64,000 nt of DNA from JBHELB01 sp041859045 (GTDB lineage: Bacteria > Hydrogenedentota > Hydrogenedentia > Hydrogenedentales > SLHB01): the NCBI GenBank assembly GCA_041859045.1, contig JBHELB010000034.1, positions 1 through 64,000 on the forward strand. The letters are read 5' to 3'. The notes under the pieces are model-generated. The model made no database searches. It saw only the letters and a program-made list of their open reading frames with translations, and was not told the origin of the DNA. Made by a program: the position numbers and the translations under genes. Positions 8,220 to 17,544 of the stretch are shown in pieces (within the stretch, counting starts at the first letter, position 1; every line of letters starts with the position of its first letter).

Positions 8220-9890
8220 ATGCCCAAGATTCTTGTGTTCGATCAGGAAGCGCGCACCGCGTTGGTTCGCGGCATGGATATGTTGGCGAATGCGGTGAAG
8301 GCCACGTTGGGACCCAAGGGCCGCAATGTGGTGTTGGAGAAGTCGTACGGCGCGCCGAATATCACCAAGGACGGCGTGAGCGTGGCGAAGGAGATCGAGC
8401 TGCCGGACCCGTTTGAGAACATGGGCGCGCGGATGGTGCGCGAAGCGGCGAGCAAGACCCAGGACATCGCGGGCGACGGCACGACGACGGCGACGGTGCT
8501 GGCGCAGGCGTTGATTCAGCAGGGGCTGCGGCACGTGACCTCGGGCGCGAACCCGATGCACATCAAGCGCGGCATGGAGAAGGCGCTGGCGGTTGCGCTG
8601 GACACGCTCAAGGACATGAGCAAGAAGGTCCGCAACAACGACGACATCGAGCATGTGGCGACGATTTCGGCCAATGGCGACTCGGAGATCGGCAAGATGA
8701 TCGCCAAGGCGATCGACGCGGTCGGCGAAGACGGCGTGGTGACGATCGAAGAGGGCAAGGGCCTGAACAGCGAGCTGGAGATCGTGCAGGGCATGCAGTT
8801 CGACCGCGGTTTCCTGTCGCCCTATTTCGTGAACCGCCCGGAAAACATGACATGCGTGCTCGAAGACTGCTACGTGCTGACCTATGAGAAGAAGGTCAGC
8901 TCGGTGCAGGACCTGCTGCCGCTGCTGCAGGCGGTCGCCCAGAGCGGCAAACCGCTGCTGGTCATCTGCGAAGACATCGAGGGCGAAGCCCTGGCGACGC
9001 TGGTCGTGAACCGTCTGCGCGGCATTCTGAACATCTGCGCGGTCAAGGCGCCGGCGTTCGGCGACCGTCGCAAGGAATACCTGCGCGACATCGCGACGCT
9101 GACCGGCGGCACGTTCATCTCGGAAGACCTCGGCATGAAGCTCGAGAACGTCAAGCTGCCGGAGTTGGGCCGTGCGAAGCGCGTTGAAATCACCAAGGAC
9201 AACACGACGGTGATCGAGGGCGCGGGCGCGAAGAAGGACATCATGGCCCGCTGCGAGATGATTCGCAAGCAGATCGAAGCGACGACGTCGGATTACGACC
9301 GCGAGAAGCTGCAAGAGCGCCTGGCGAAGTTGGCGGGCGGCGTCGCGGTCATCAAAGTGGGCGCGGCCACCGAAATCGCGCTGAAGGAAAAGAAGGCCCG
9401 TACCGATGACGCGCTGAACGCGACGCGTGCGGCGATCGAGGAAGGCTTCGTGCCGGGCGGCGGCGTTGCGCTGCTTGCCGCGCGCAAGAAGCTCACCACC
9501 CTTACGCTCGAAGGCGACGCAGAAGTCGGCCGCCGCTTGCTGTACTCGGCGATGGCCTCGCCGTTGGCGCAGATCGCCGAGAACGCGGGCCTCGAAGGCT
9601 CGGTCATCGTCGAACAGGTCGACACCGCGAAGGGCGGCCTTGGCCTCAACGCCGCGACGGGCGCGATGGAAGACCTCGTGAAGGCGGGCATTATCGACCC
9701 GGCCAAGGTCATTCGCACCGCGCTGCAGAACGCGGTCAGCGTTGCGGGTATGTTCATCACCACCGAGTGCCTGATCGCCGACAAGCCCGAAGACAAGAAG
9801 AAGGGCGCGGCAGGCGGCGGTATGCCGGGTGGCATGCCTGGCGGCATGGGGGGTATGGGCGGAATGGGTGGCATGGGCGGCATGATGTAA
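8220..9890 (+). CDS. groEL: 60 kDa chaperonin GroEL
   Basis: A 556-residue cytosolic chaperonin subunit that folds proteins in an ATP-driven 14-mer. Seen: N-terminus PKILVFDQEAR, nucleotide site ATLGPKGRNVVLE and GDGTTTATVLAQ, the apical domain, EGFVPGGGVALL, and a C-terminal Gly-Gly-Met tail. Start chosen at ATG 8220, eight bases after an AAAGGAG; the frame upstream is not GroEL-like. It is transcribed alone from the CIRCE-controlled promoter and ends at a strong terminator. There is no groES in front, which is unusual for a main groESL locus and suggests either a separate groES or a second groEL copy. Confidence 0.98.
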   Translation: MPKILVFDQEARTALVRGMDMLANAVKATLGPKGRNVVLEKSYGAPNITKDGVSVAKEIELPDPFENMGARMVREAASKTQDIAGDGTTTATVLAQALIQQGLRHVTSGANPMHIKRGMEKALAVALDTLKDMSKKVRNNDDIEHVATISANGDSEIGKMIAKAIDAVGEDGVVTIEEGKGLNSELEIVQGMQFDRGFLSPYFVNRPENMTCVLEDCYVLTYEKKVSSVQDLLPLLQAVAQSGKPLLVICEDIEGEALATLVVNRLRGILNICAVKAPAFGDRRKEYLRDIATLTGGTFISEDLGMKLENVKLPELGRAKRVEITKDNTTVIEGAGAKKDIMARCEMIRKQIEATTSDYDREKLQERLAKLAGGVAVIKVGAATEIALKEKKARTDDALNATRAAIEEGFVPGGGVALLAARKKLTTLTLEGDAEVGRRLLYSAMASPLAQIAENAGLEGSVIVEQVDTAKGGLGLNAATGAMEDLVKAGIIDPAKVIRTALQNAVSVAGMFITTECLIADKPEDKKKGAAGGGMPGGMPGGMGGMGGMGGMGGMM

Positions 9891-9920
9891 GCCGCAATTG
9901 CTGCAAGACAACATTACAGG

Positions 9921-9955
9921 GGCCGCTCCTTCGGGAGCGGCCTCTCTGCTTTTTA
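9921..9955 (+). terminator. Intrinsic terminator after groEL
   Basis: A perfect 9 bp stem GGCCGCTCC / GGAGCGGCC with a TTCG tetraloop (9921-9942), followed by TCTCTGCTTTTT. It closes the groEL transcript and touches the stop codon of the convergent helicase gene. Confidence 0.9.
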
Positions 9956-12043
9956 ACCGCGTGCCTTTGCCTTACTGCGCGCCTTGGTCTTGGACTTCGG
10001 CTTTGCCGCGACGGATTTCTTGGGCACGGGCGCAGGCTCCGCATCCCCGGACGGCTCGTCTGGCCGTACCGCGAACGCGGCGGCGCGCAGGACCGTCGAC
10101 GGAATCTCCCCCACGAAACGGCTGGGCTGCGTGGAACGCTCGCGGCCCTTGCGTCCGCGATTCAGCGCCTGGAACAGCGTGATGTGCCGTTGCGCGCGCG
10201 TCAGCGCGACGTAAAACAACCGCCGCTCCTCCTCCACTCCCTCCGGCCCGAGACTGCGCTCGTGCGGCAGCAGCCCTTCCTCGGCCCCAAGCAACAGCAC
10301 AAAAGGAAACTCGAGTCCCTTCGCGCTGTGAATCGTCATCAACGACACGCTCTCGCCGCGGCGTTCGCGCTTCGTGCGCCGATCCTCATTGCTGCCCAGC
10401 GCGCTCTGATCCAAGAAACCGCTCAACGTTGCGTCCGGCGTCGCCCGTTCATACTCCGCGATCGCGTCGAGTATCGCCTCGACGTTGTTCCATCGCACGA
10501 GCGCCTGCTCGCCCGACTTCGCCGTACGCCGCAGCTCGCCTCTGTAGTCGATACGCGTGAGCAACTCGTCCACGATGGTCGTCATCGACTCCTTGCGCTC
10601 GCGGCCTCGCTCGCGCAGTTCGCGAAACAACGTCAGCAGGCTCTGAATGCCCTCGCGCGCCTCGCCGGAGACCATCTCGCGCTTGAGCGCCTCGGCCATC
10701 CCTCGCAACAACGGCAGCGATTCCTGTCGGCAGAGCTCATGAATGCGGTGCAACGTCACATCGCCGATACCGCGCCGCGGCATATTGACGATCCGCAGAA
10801 ACGACGCCTCGTCGCGGGGATTTGCCAGCACCTTCAGATACGAGACGATGTCTTTCACTTCCGCCCTCTCGAAAAACTCCTGGCCACCAAAAACAACAAA
10901 TGGAATGGAGGCCCCGCGCAGTCCGATCTCCATCGCCCGTGACTGCGTGTTGGAGCGGTACAACACCGCAAAATCGCTCCACGCCGCGCCGGTCTTTTCT
11001 TTAATGTGTTGCAGCCACGCCACCGCCGTCTTCGCCTCATGCGCATCGTCCGCCGTCGTGATCCAATCGATCGGACGTCCCGCGCCCAACGCACTCCACA
11101 GCTTCTTCGCGCGGCGGTCCACGTTGTTCGCGATCACCGCATTGGCGGCGTCGAGGATGGTCTGAGTGGATCGATAATTCTGCTCCAATGCGACTACGGT
11201 TGCGCCGGGAAACTCGGTGTCGAACTCGAGAATATTGCGGGGATCCGCGCCGCGCCACGCGTAGATCGACTGATCATCGTCGCCTACCACACACAGATTT
11301 CTGCGCTTTCCAACGAGCATACGCACCAGTTCGAACTGGATCCGGTTCGTGTCCTGAAACTCATCGACCATGACGTAGCGAAATCGTTCCTGATAGTGTT
11401 TGAGCACGCCCGGATGTTCGCGCCAAAGTTGCAGCGTGAGCGTCAGTAGATCGTCAAAATCTACGGAATTGGCGGCACGCAATGCGCTTTGGTAGCGATC
11501 GTAAATCTCCGGGAGCCAGCGCTTATACATCGAGGACTGCTGTTCATCCGCGACCGTGGGGGCGGAATCCTCGGCGGTGGTGGCGGAGTTCTTCATCGTG
11601 CCGACCGCGCTCAGCAGCAGATCTGCGTCAAAGCTGGTCTTTGTGGAACCGTCGAGATCGGTCAATACCCGTCGCATCAGGATGCGCGTATCGCCCTCGG
11701 TGGAAATGGTGAAGTCTTTGCGGTAACCGACGTGTCCGGCATTGGCGCGCAAGACGCGCACACAGAACGAGTGAAACGTCGACAATACCAGTTCCGCGGC
11801 TTTCTGCTTTCCCACGAGGCCCGCTACGCGCTCACGCATTTCCTCGGCGGCCTTGTTGGTGAAGGTGAGCCCCGCGATTTCGCCCGGTTCCGCCAGGCCG
11901 CGCCCGAGAATATACGCGATCCGGCGCGTGATCACCCGCGTCTTGCCGCTCCCCGCGCCCGCCAACACGAGCAAGGGACCTTCGGTGTGCGATACGGCGC
12001 GGCGCTGCGGTTCGTTCAATCCGCTCAACAGGGAATCGGTCAT
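9953..12043 (-). CDS. UvrD/PcrA-type superfamily 1A DNA helicase
   Basis: A 696-residue ATP-dependent 3'-5' DNA helicase for repair and replication restart. Helicase motifs are in order: Q-motif LNEPQRRAVSH, Walker A GAGSGKT at residues 29-35, DEFQDTN (Walker B), GDDDQSIYAWRGA, QNYRST, SIHSAKGLEFPFV and YVALTRAQ. The C-terminus is a short basic tail rich in Lys/Ala/Arg rather than a typical UvrD C-terminal domain. Start set at MTDSLLSGLNEPQ, the usual beginning; the upstream frame is non-coding and contains the promoter. UvrD, PcrA and Rep cannot be separated safely by eye; PcrA/UvrD fits best. Confidence 0.93.
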   Translation of the reverse strand: MTDSLLSGLNEPQRRAVSHTEGPLLVLAGAGSGKTRVITRRIAYILGRGLAEPGEIAGLTFTNKAAEEMRERVAGLVGKQKAAELVLSTFHSFCVRVLRANAGHVGYRKDFTISTEGDTRILMRRVLTDLDGSTKTSFDADLLLSAVGTMKNSATTAEDSAPTVADEQQSSMYKRWLPEIYDRYQSALRAANSVDFDDLLTLTLQLWREHPGVLKHYQERFRYVMVDEFQDTNRIQFELVRMLVGKRRNLCVVGDDDQSIYAWRGADPRNILEFDTEFPGATVVALEQNYRSTQTILDAANAVIANNVDRRAKKLWSALGAGRPIDWITTADDAHEAKTAVAWLQHIKEKTGAAWSDFAVLYRSNTQSRAMEIGLRGASIPFVVFGGQEFFERAEVKDIVSYLKVLANPRDEASFLRIVNMPRRGIGDVTLHRIHELCRQESLPLLRGMAEALKREMVSGEAREGIQSLLTLFRELRERGRERKESMTTIVDELLTRIDYRGELRRTAKSGEQALVRWNNVEAILDAIAEYERATPDATLSGFLDQSALGSNEDRRTKRERRGESVSLMTIHSAKGLEFPFVLLLGAEEGLLPHERSLGPEGVEEERRLFYVALTRAQRHITLFQALNRGRKGRERSTQPSRFVGEIPSTVLRAAAFAVRPDEPSGDAEPAPVPKKSVAAKPKSKTKARSKAKARG

Positions 12044-12096
12044 GAAATCCTCGGGCCAGATGTTGTGCTCAGGGTATATGCGCTTGTGGAACGCGC

Positions 12097-12125
12097 ATGA
12101 TACGGCGCAACGCCCCGGGATGCAA
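12097..12125 (-). promoter_or_regulatory. Promoter of the helicase gene
   Basis: On the minus strand TTGCAT, a 17-base spacer and TATCAT, about 54 bases before the ATG at 12043. It is back-to-back with the promoter at 12174-12202. Confidence 0.55.
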
Positions 12126-12173
12126 GGCGCAAGAGCGTCGGATGTCGTATTCCGCGCGGGACCAAGTACCCCA

Positions 12174-12202
12174 TAGACAGATTTCCCGATACCCCCTATA
12201 AT
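12174..12202 (+). promoter_or_regulatory. Promoter of the helical-repeat/kinase gene
   Basis: TAGACA at 12174-12179, a 17-base spacer and a consensus TATAAT at 12197-12202. The start point would be near 12209, leaving a leader of about 27 bases that contains a strong AGGAGG at 12224-12229. Confidence 0.75.
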
Positions 12203-12235
12203 CGGCACGGGAGAAGTGACGGGAGGAGGTGGATG

Positions 12236-14551
12236 ATGCAGACAATCTTGGGATGGTTGCAGTGGGTGTGGGACTTGGCGGGGCGCCCGGCGAAATACCT
12301 GTTGTCGCTGGTCGATCTGGACAAACTGCCGTTTGTGGTTCCGGCATTTCAATTGCTCCTGCTGTTAATAGTCCTCTACCTCATCGTGTCCACCTTGCGG
12401 GATATCTACGACCGCGTGCGCCGTTACTTCTCGGACGACTCGCTGCTCGATGGCGTCGGCACGGACGTGTTGATGGCGAAGGACCGCGATTTTGCGGTGC
12501 CCATCGAGGCCGCGAAGAACCTCGAAGCCACGGTGGCCGCATTGAAGAAAGCCAAGGACTACCCTCGCGTGGGCGAGGCCTATGCCTCCGTGGGCAAGCA
12601 CGCGGACGCGGGCAAGTGGTTCGAGAAGGTGCGCGATTACAAACGCGCGGCGCTCGAGTACGCCAAAGGCGGAAAAACCGATCGCGCTGCTAAGTTGCTA
12701 ATGAAAGAAGGGGACTTCGCCACGGCGGCGCGCTTCTTCCTCGAATCCAAATCATACCGCAAGGCGGCGCAGGCGTTTGAGAAGGTCGGGGCGCTCGCGC
12801 AAGCGGCGGCGGCCTATGTCAAAATGGGCAAGGGCGTGTTGGCGGCGGCGAAGTTCGAGGAGTACTTCGATCGCGCGCGCGATTCGGTCGAGGTTCAAAG
12901 CCAAGCCGCCAACGACTGCTATATGCTGCTCGCGGACGCCAAATTGATGGCGAAGGTTGCGCCCGAGACAAAGGCGAAACTCTCGAATCACGTTGCGGCG
13001 CGCTTCGAACAAGCTAAACGCTTCGATCTGGCCGCCCAAATTTACAAAGCCGCGGGGAATCTGGCGCGGGCGGGTGAGGTCTACGTGATGGCGGGCAAGC
13101 TGCGCGAAGCCGCCGAATGCTTCAAGTCCGCAGGCAAGAACCGTGAGGCCTCCCAAGCTACCGCCCGCCACTTCGAGTCCGCCGGACAATGGCGCGACGC
13201 GGGCATGGCGTACGCGCAGGGCGGCGATTACGTTCACGCGGGCGATTGCTATGCGCGGGCTTCGGAAGCGCTGGGTGCGGCGGAATGCTATGAGAAGGGC
13301 GGGGCCTTCTTCCGGGCGGGACTCGCATACGCCCATGCCGCGAAGTTTCAGGACGCCATCCGGGTACTTCAGAAAGTGCCGGAAACCGATTCGGACTTCG
13401 ACAATTCACGTCCGCTCCTGGGCCGCTGCTTTTTTGAGTTGCACGATTACGCTCATTGCGCGGCGTGTCTTGAAAACCATCTCATGGGGCATAAAGTCGA
13501 CACGGCGAACAAAGACCATTTCTACATGCTGGGCATGGCGTATGAGCAACTGGGCAAGCTGGACGAAGCCCGCGAGGTGCTCTACAAGATTCGCACGGTC
13601 GACGTGAGTTTTCGCGATGTTTCGGACCGGATTTCGAACATTTCCTCGCGTATTTCGATGCGCGCTTCGGGCACGATGGGCACGCCCGCGCCCGGCGCCG
13701 AGCTTCGCCGTGGCACGCAAGCCGACGACGCGACCCGCGTGATGGAGACGGTCGAATCGTCGCTGGGCGGGCGCTACAAACTCGAGAAAGAACTCGGGCG
13801 CGGCGGGATGGGCGTGGTGTTTCTCGCGCGCGACACGCAGCTCGACCGCCCCGTGGCGCTGAAATTTCTCGGATCGCTGGTGGACGACTCGCCGGAATTC
13901 CGCGAACGCTTCGTGCGTGAGGCGCGGACCGCCGCGCGCATCAATCACCCGAACATCATCGCCATCTACGACATCAGCGCGAGCGTGGGGAAGGCCTATA
14001 TCGCGATGGAATACGTCGAAGGGCCGAGCCTGTACCGATATTACACGGCCAAAGGCAAACTCGCGCCGCGCGAGGCGGCGAACATCATCGGCCAGGCGTG
14101 CTCGGCATTGGCGGCGATTCACGACGCGGGTATCGTACATCGCGACATCAAGCCGGACAACGTGCTGATTGCCAAGGGCGGGCTCGTGAAGCTAACGGAC
14201 TTCGGCTTGGCGAAGGCCGAAGACAACCGCATGACCCGCACGGGCGTCGTCATGGGCACGCCGAGTTACATGGCGCCCGAGCAGGTGCTGGGCAAAGAGG
14301 CGGACGCGCGCAGCGACATCTACTCGCTGGGCTTGGTGTTCTACGAGTGCCTTTCCGGTCAGATGGTTTTCCGCGATCAGAACGTGCTTGAGCGCCAGCT
14401 CAACGAAATGCCGCCGCCGCCCAGCCAGACCGTGGAAGGCGTGCCGGAAGCGCTTGATGCGATCATAATGAAGTGCGTTGCAAAGAAACCCGACGAACGC
14501 TACGCTTCCGCGAAGGAACTTCTCGCAGACCTGCGCGCGTTAGCTTCCTAG
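12236..14551 (+). CDS. Membrane-anchored helical-repeat Ser/Thr protein kinase
   Basis: A protein of about 771 residues. An N-terminal hydrophobic segment (FVVPAFQLLLLLIVLYLI, about residues 33-55) anchors it. About 390 residues of short Ala/Gly-rich TPR- or SNAP-like helical repeats follow (e.g. AGKWFEKVRDYKRAALEY), and a C-terminal Hanks-type kinase (about 513-770). Kinase motifs: GRGGMGVV, VALKFL, HRDIKPDNVL (His near 636), DFGLAK (near 656), GTPSYMAPEQ. All catalytic residues are present. Two adjacent ATGs exist (12233, 12236); the second has the better 6-base spacing from AGGAGG. The order repeat-then-kinase is opposite to that of common PknB kinases. Signal and substrate are unknown. 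Confidence 0.9.
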   Translation: MQTILGWLQWVWDLAGRPAKYLLSLVDLDKLPFVVPAFQLLLLLIVLYLIVSTLRDIYDRVRRYFSDDSLLDGVGTDVLMAKDRDFAVPIEAAKNLEATVAALKKAKDYPRVGEAYASVGKHADAGKWFEKVRDYKRAALEYAKGGKTDRAAKLLMKEGDFATAARFFLESKSYRKAAQAFEKVGALAQAAAAYVKMGKGVLAAAKFEEYFDRARDSVEVQSQAANDCYMLLADAKLMAKVAPETKAKLSNHVAARFEQAKRFDLAAQIYKAAGNLARAGEVYVMAGKLREAAECFKSAGKNREASQATARHFESAGQWRDAGMAYAQGGDYVHAGDCYARASEALGAAECYEKGGAFFRAGLAYAHAAKFQDAIRVLQKVPETDSDFDNSRPLLGRCFFELHDYAHCAACLENHLMGHKVDTANKDHFYMLGMAYEQLGKLDEAREVLYKIRTVDVSFRDVSDRISNISSRISMRASGTMGTPAPGAELRRGTQADDATRVMETVESSLGGRYKLEKELGRGGMGVVFLARDTQLDRPVALKFLGSLVDDSPEFRERFVREARTAARINHPNIIAIYDISASVGKAYIAMEYVEGPSLYRYYTAKGKLAPREAANIIGQACSALAAIHDAGIVHRDIKPDNVLIAKGGLVKLTDFGLAKAEDNRMTRTGVVMGTPSYMAPEQVLGKEADARSDIYSLGLVFYECLSGQMVFRDQNVLERQLNEMPPPPSQTVEGVPEALDAIIMKCVAKKPDERYASAKELLADLRALAS

Positions 14552-14568
14552 ATCCCCGATCAAACACA

Positions 14569-14605
14569 AACCGGGGGAAGACTCTTCGTGAGTCCTCCCC
14601 CGGTT
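14569..14605. terminator. Bidirectional terminator between convergent genes
   Basis: A 16 bp stem with one mismatch (AACCGGGGGAAGACTC against GAGTCCTCCCCCGGTT), five-base loop TTCGT. It lies between the converging kinase and secretin genes, so it likely serves both. Confidence 0.75.
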
Positions 14606-14621
14606 AAGTTCTATTTCCCGC

Positions 14622-16835
14622 CTATTCCGTGCGCCGCCATTTCCACACCGGGTCTCTCATGTCCTCGGGGTGGGCGTACGAGTTGAGCAACGGTTTCTGC
14701 GAATCCGGCGTGTGCGGAACCTTGCTGATTTTGTCGTACTCGGTCTGCTGCGCGTCGGTCAGGTCCGGAAGATTCTCGCCCATCACCCGGCAGGTGAGGA
14801 ACACGAGCAATTCGGTGTGAACCTTCTCGCTCTCCGTGTTGCGGAACATGAAATTCAGCACGGGCACATCGCCCAGCACCGGGATCTTGCTCACCGACAA
14901 GCGATCGGAGATATTGCGCAGGCCGCCGATGTAGATGGTGCGTCCGTCCTGCGTCTTGAGCGTCGTACCGGCCTCGCGCTTATCTTCGATGGGCACGCCC
15001 GTCTCCGTCAACCCGCTCACCGAACTCTGCTTGGCTATCACCGTGGCCAGAATGTCGTTGTTATGCGTCACGCGCGGGGTCACTTCGAGCGTGACACCGA
15101 TATCCTTGAACGCGGTCGAGGCCACCGGCGGTCCCTGCGTGGACTGCGTGATCTCCTGGTAGGGATACTGCTGCACAATACTGATCTTGGCCAGCTTGTT
15201 CTCGACCGTCACAACCACCGGATTGGCCAGAATCTCCGCATTGCGGCTGGCGGCTTCCGCGGCAATCGCACCCTGGAGGTCAAACTTGCCCGTCAGCAGC
15301 CCGAAGGACAATGCGCCAGCATCGAGGTTCTCGGAACCCACCGCGCCCAGCACGGAGCCCGCCGTCATTTCATCAAGCGTGCCCTTCTTCTCGCCGCGCG
15401 TGTTATCAAGGTCGCGCAGCACGGCCCCCTGGTCGCCCGTCGTGTTGTCGCGCGTGCGGACGAGGTCAAGCAACCAGTTCACGCCCGTTTGCGACGCGTC
15501 GCGGAGCACGGCATCGACGATCAGCGCCTCAATGGCCACCTGCTTGACCGGCACGTCGATGACCTGCAAGAGCGTGCGCGCCTGTTCGATCACCACCGGG
15601 TAATCGGTAACGACGATCGAGCGACTGCGCTCATCCACCGTGGCCTTGCCCACTTCCTTGGTCAGCATGGCCTGAATCGACGCCAATGCGTCCTTCGGCT
15701 CGGAGTAATTCAACCGAATCGCCTCGGTCACCGTCGGCAACACCGGCTTGCTCATGTCCAATTGCAGCGCCAGGCGCTCCAACTCGCCCACGCTCTTCTC
15801 CGGTCCCGCCAACACAATCACGTTCGTGGCGCCGTCGGCGGTTACCGTCAGCAGGGTGCTGTCCGGCATCCCCATTACCACGTCTTTGAGTGACTTGGCG
15901 ACGTCCTCGGCCTTGCCTTTGTCGAGCTTGATGGTACGGGTAACGCGGTTATACCCCTGTGCGTCCTTATACGGCAGGATGCGCCAGACGCCCGCTTCTT
16001 CCACCAAACCCAGGCTGTTCATGCGCAGCACTAGTTCCATCGCCTGGCGTAGCGGCATATTCTTAATACTGGCCGTCACGACTTTGCCGGAAAGCTCCGT
16101 GCCCGCGATGACGTTGACCTGCGCCTTCTGCTGCAACAGGCCGACCACGTCGCTCAACGGCATCTCGCGGAAATCCAAGTTCACCGGCAGATCGAGCGGG
16201 TCAACGCCCGGCGGCAGCGGCTTGGGCGCGGCCGGTTTGGCCGGAGCCGTGGCAATCTGCGCGGGCTCGGCCGGGGGAACCGGTGCAGGCATCAGTTTCT
16301 CTTCACGCTCCGGTGCGGGGGCAACGGGCGCGGGCGCGGGTGTCGGTTCGACTGCGGGAGCAGCAGGCGCAGGGGCGGGCTCGCTCGGAGCCGCCTCGGA
16401 CGGTGCAGGTGCTGCGGTTTCCGTTGGCGCCGCCGGAGTGGCCTCGGGAGCCGCCACCACATCGGGCGTCACCACGGAGAACTCAAGCGCAACCGGCGTT
16501 ACCGCGTCCAGCCCTTCGAACGACGGCAACGGAGCCACGGGCGGCTCAGTCACGGGCGCAAGCTGAAGCCGCGCCGCTTGATTGATCGGCGCAGGAGCGA
16601 TGTTGACCACCCACGGCGTTTGCGTGGAGGGTGCTGCGGCAGGTGTTGCGACACGTTCAGCCCGTAGGGCGTTCAAAGCCGCCTCGAGTTCGCGCAGCGC
16701 CGGGTCGGACTGCGCCGCGACGGCATCCACGGAAGCTTCCGCGGGAGGAACGGCCGGTTCCGTCACGGCGTTCGCCGCCACCATCCAAAGGAAGGCGGCT
16801 CCCGCGACGAAGATCATTCTTCGGATTTGGCCCAT
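14622..16835 (-). CDS. pilQ: Type IV pilus secretin PilQ-like
   Basis: A 737-residue outer-membrane secretin that forms the exit pore for a type IV pilus. It has an N-terminal signal sequence (IFVAGAAFLWMVAANA) and a long Pro/Ala-rich region (about 95-210) in place of AMIN domains. A STN/N0-like domain (about 215-290, LPVNLDFREMPLSDVVGLL) and N1-type domains follow. The secretin core ends with VTPRVTHNNDILATV, GRTIYIGGL and SKIPVLGDVPVLNFMF. Start 16835 has AAGGAG eight bases ahead. It is the last gene of the pilMNOPQ operon, 79 bases after pilP. The Pro-rich linker instead of AMIN suggests different peptidoglycan contacts. Confidence 0.93.
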   Translation of the reverse strand: MGQIRRMIFVAGAAFLWMVAANAVTEPAVPPAEASVDAVAAQSDPALRELEAALNALRAERVATPAAAPSTQTPWVVNIAPAPINQAARLQLAPVTEPPVAPLPSFEGLDAVTPVALEFSVVTPDVVAAPEATPAAPTETAAPAPSEAAPSEPAPAPAAPAVEPTPAPAPVAPAPEREEKLMPAPVPPAEPAQIATAPAKPAAPKPLPPGVDPLDLPVNLDFREMPLSDVVGLLQQKAQVNVIAGTELSGKVVTASIKNMPLRQAMELVLRMNSLGLVEEAGVWRILPYKDAQGYNRVTRTIKLDKGKAEDVAKSLKDVVMGMPDSTLLTVTADGATNVIVLAGPEKSVGELERLALQLDMSKPVLPTVTEAIRLNYSEPKDALASIQAMLTKEVGKATVDERSRSIVVTDYPVVIEQARTLLQVIDVPVKQVAIEALIVDAVLRDASQTGVNWLLDLVRTRDNTTGDQGAVLRDLDNTRGEKKGTLDEMTAGSVLGAVGSENLDAGALSFGLLTGKFDLQGAIAAEAASRNAEILANPVVVTVENKLAKISIVQQYPYQEITQSTQGPPVASTAFKDIGVTLEVTPRVTHNNDILATVIAKQSSVSGLTETGVPIEDKREAGTTLKTQDGRTIYIGGLRNISDRLSVSKIPVLGDVPVLNFMFRNTESEKVHTELLVFLTCRVMGENLPDLTDAQQTEYDKISKVPHTPDSQKPLLNSYAHPEDMRDPVWKWRRTE

Positions 16836-16914
16836 GCCTATTGCTCCTTACCTGCCGCCGCCTCGCCGCAGGGCGATGCCCCGCCAGCGAACGCGTTTCC
16901 GGTCAGCACCCGAC

Positions 16915-17544
16915 TTATTGGGCGTCCGTCACCGCCGAGGAATCTCCCTCGGGCAGCGCCGCCGCCTCGCTCAGGGGCAGAGCAACCGTTATGCCTGCCA
17001 CCTGGATATTCACGCGCGAGCTTTCGATCGACAGCACCGTGGCCCCCGACGGAAACTCATACCCCACGCCCACAACCGTATCGTCGATCACGGCCAAAGG
17101 CTTGTGTTCATCATACAGAATGCCCGTCAGACGCATCGTTTCCACCGCGCCGATCGCGGCGGACTGCTGTTCGCTGACGTTTTCGCCGCTCTTGGCCGCC
17201 GCCAACTGCCGTTGCGTCGCCGCGCGGGCCGCCATACGGCCCACCAACGGCGTCATCGGGTCGCGATCCAGTTTCGAGGTCTCGTAGTTAAAGTCGACCT
17301 CGCGAATGCCCGCGACGAGTTCATCGATGTTCACGTTGCTCTGGCGAAGCTGTGTGCCGCCTGCGTTCGCGGGGGCAGGCGTGGCCGACGCCGCGCCGCC
17401 AGCAGTCCCCGCTGCTCCTGCGGCTGCGCCCTGGTCGGACGGCGGCACAGGCGGCGCACCCCCCAGGAAGGCACGGCCCAGGAAAAAGACCAGCGCCAGG
17501 CCAAGCACGCTCAGCATGAGGATCTGTTTTGTGCTCTTGCTCAT
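16915..17544 (-). CDS. PilP-like pilus assembly protein
   Basis: A 209-residue inner-membrane protein with an N-terminal membrane segment (about 8-28), an Ala/Gly/Pro linker and a C-terminal beta domain (LTGILYDEHKPLAVIDD, VGVGYEFPSGATVLSIE) typical of the PilP/GspC homology region that docks to the secretin. Proteobacterial PilP is a lipoprotein; this one has no lipobox Cys and uses a signal anchor, more like GspC. Its start overlaps the end of pilO by four bases (ATGA), and pilQ follows. The assignment rests on position as much as on sequence. Confidence 0.75.
   Translation of the reverse strand: MSKSTKQILMLSVLGLALVFFLGRAFLGGAPPVPPSDQGAAAGAAGTAGGAASATPAPANAGGTQLRQSNVNIDELVAGIREVDFNYETSKLDRDPMTPLVGRMAARAATQRQLAAAKSGENVSEQQSAAIGAVETMRLTGILYDEHKPLAVIDDTVVGVGYEFPSGATVLSIESSRVNIQVAGITVALPLSEAAALPEGDSSAVTDAQ

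Noticed and set aside
8133..9914. Long open frame antisense to groEL
   Set aside because: It lies fully opposite a certain gene, has Arg/His/Ala-rich composition typical of reversed GC-rich codons, and no known motifs.
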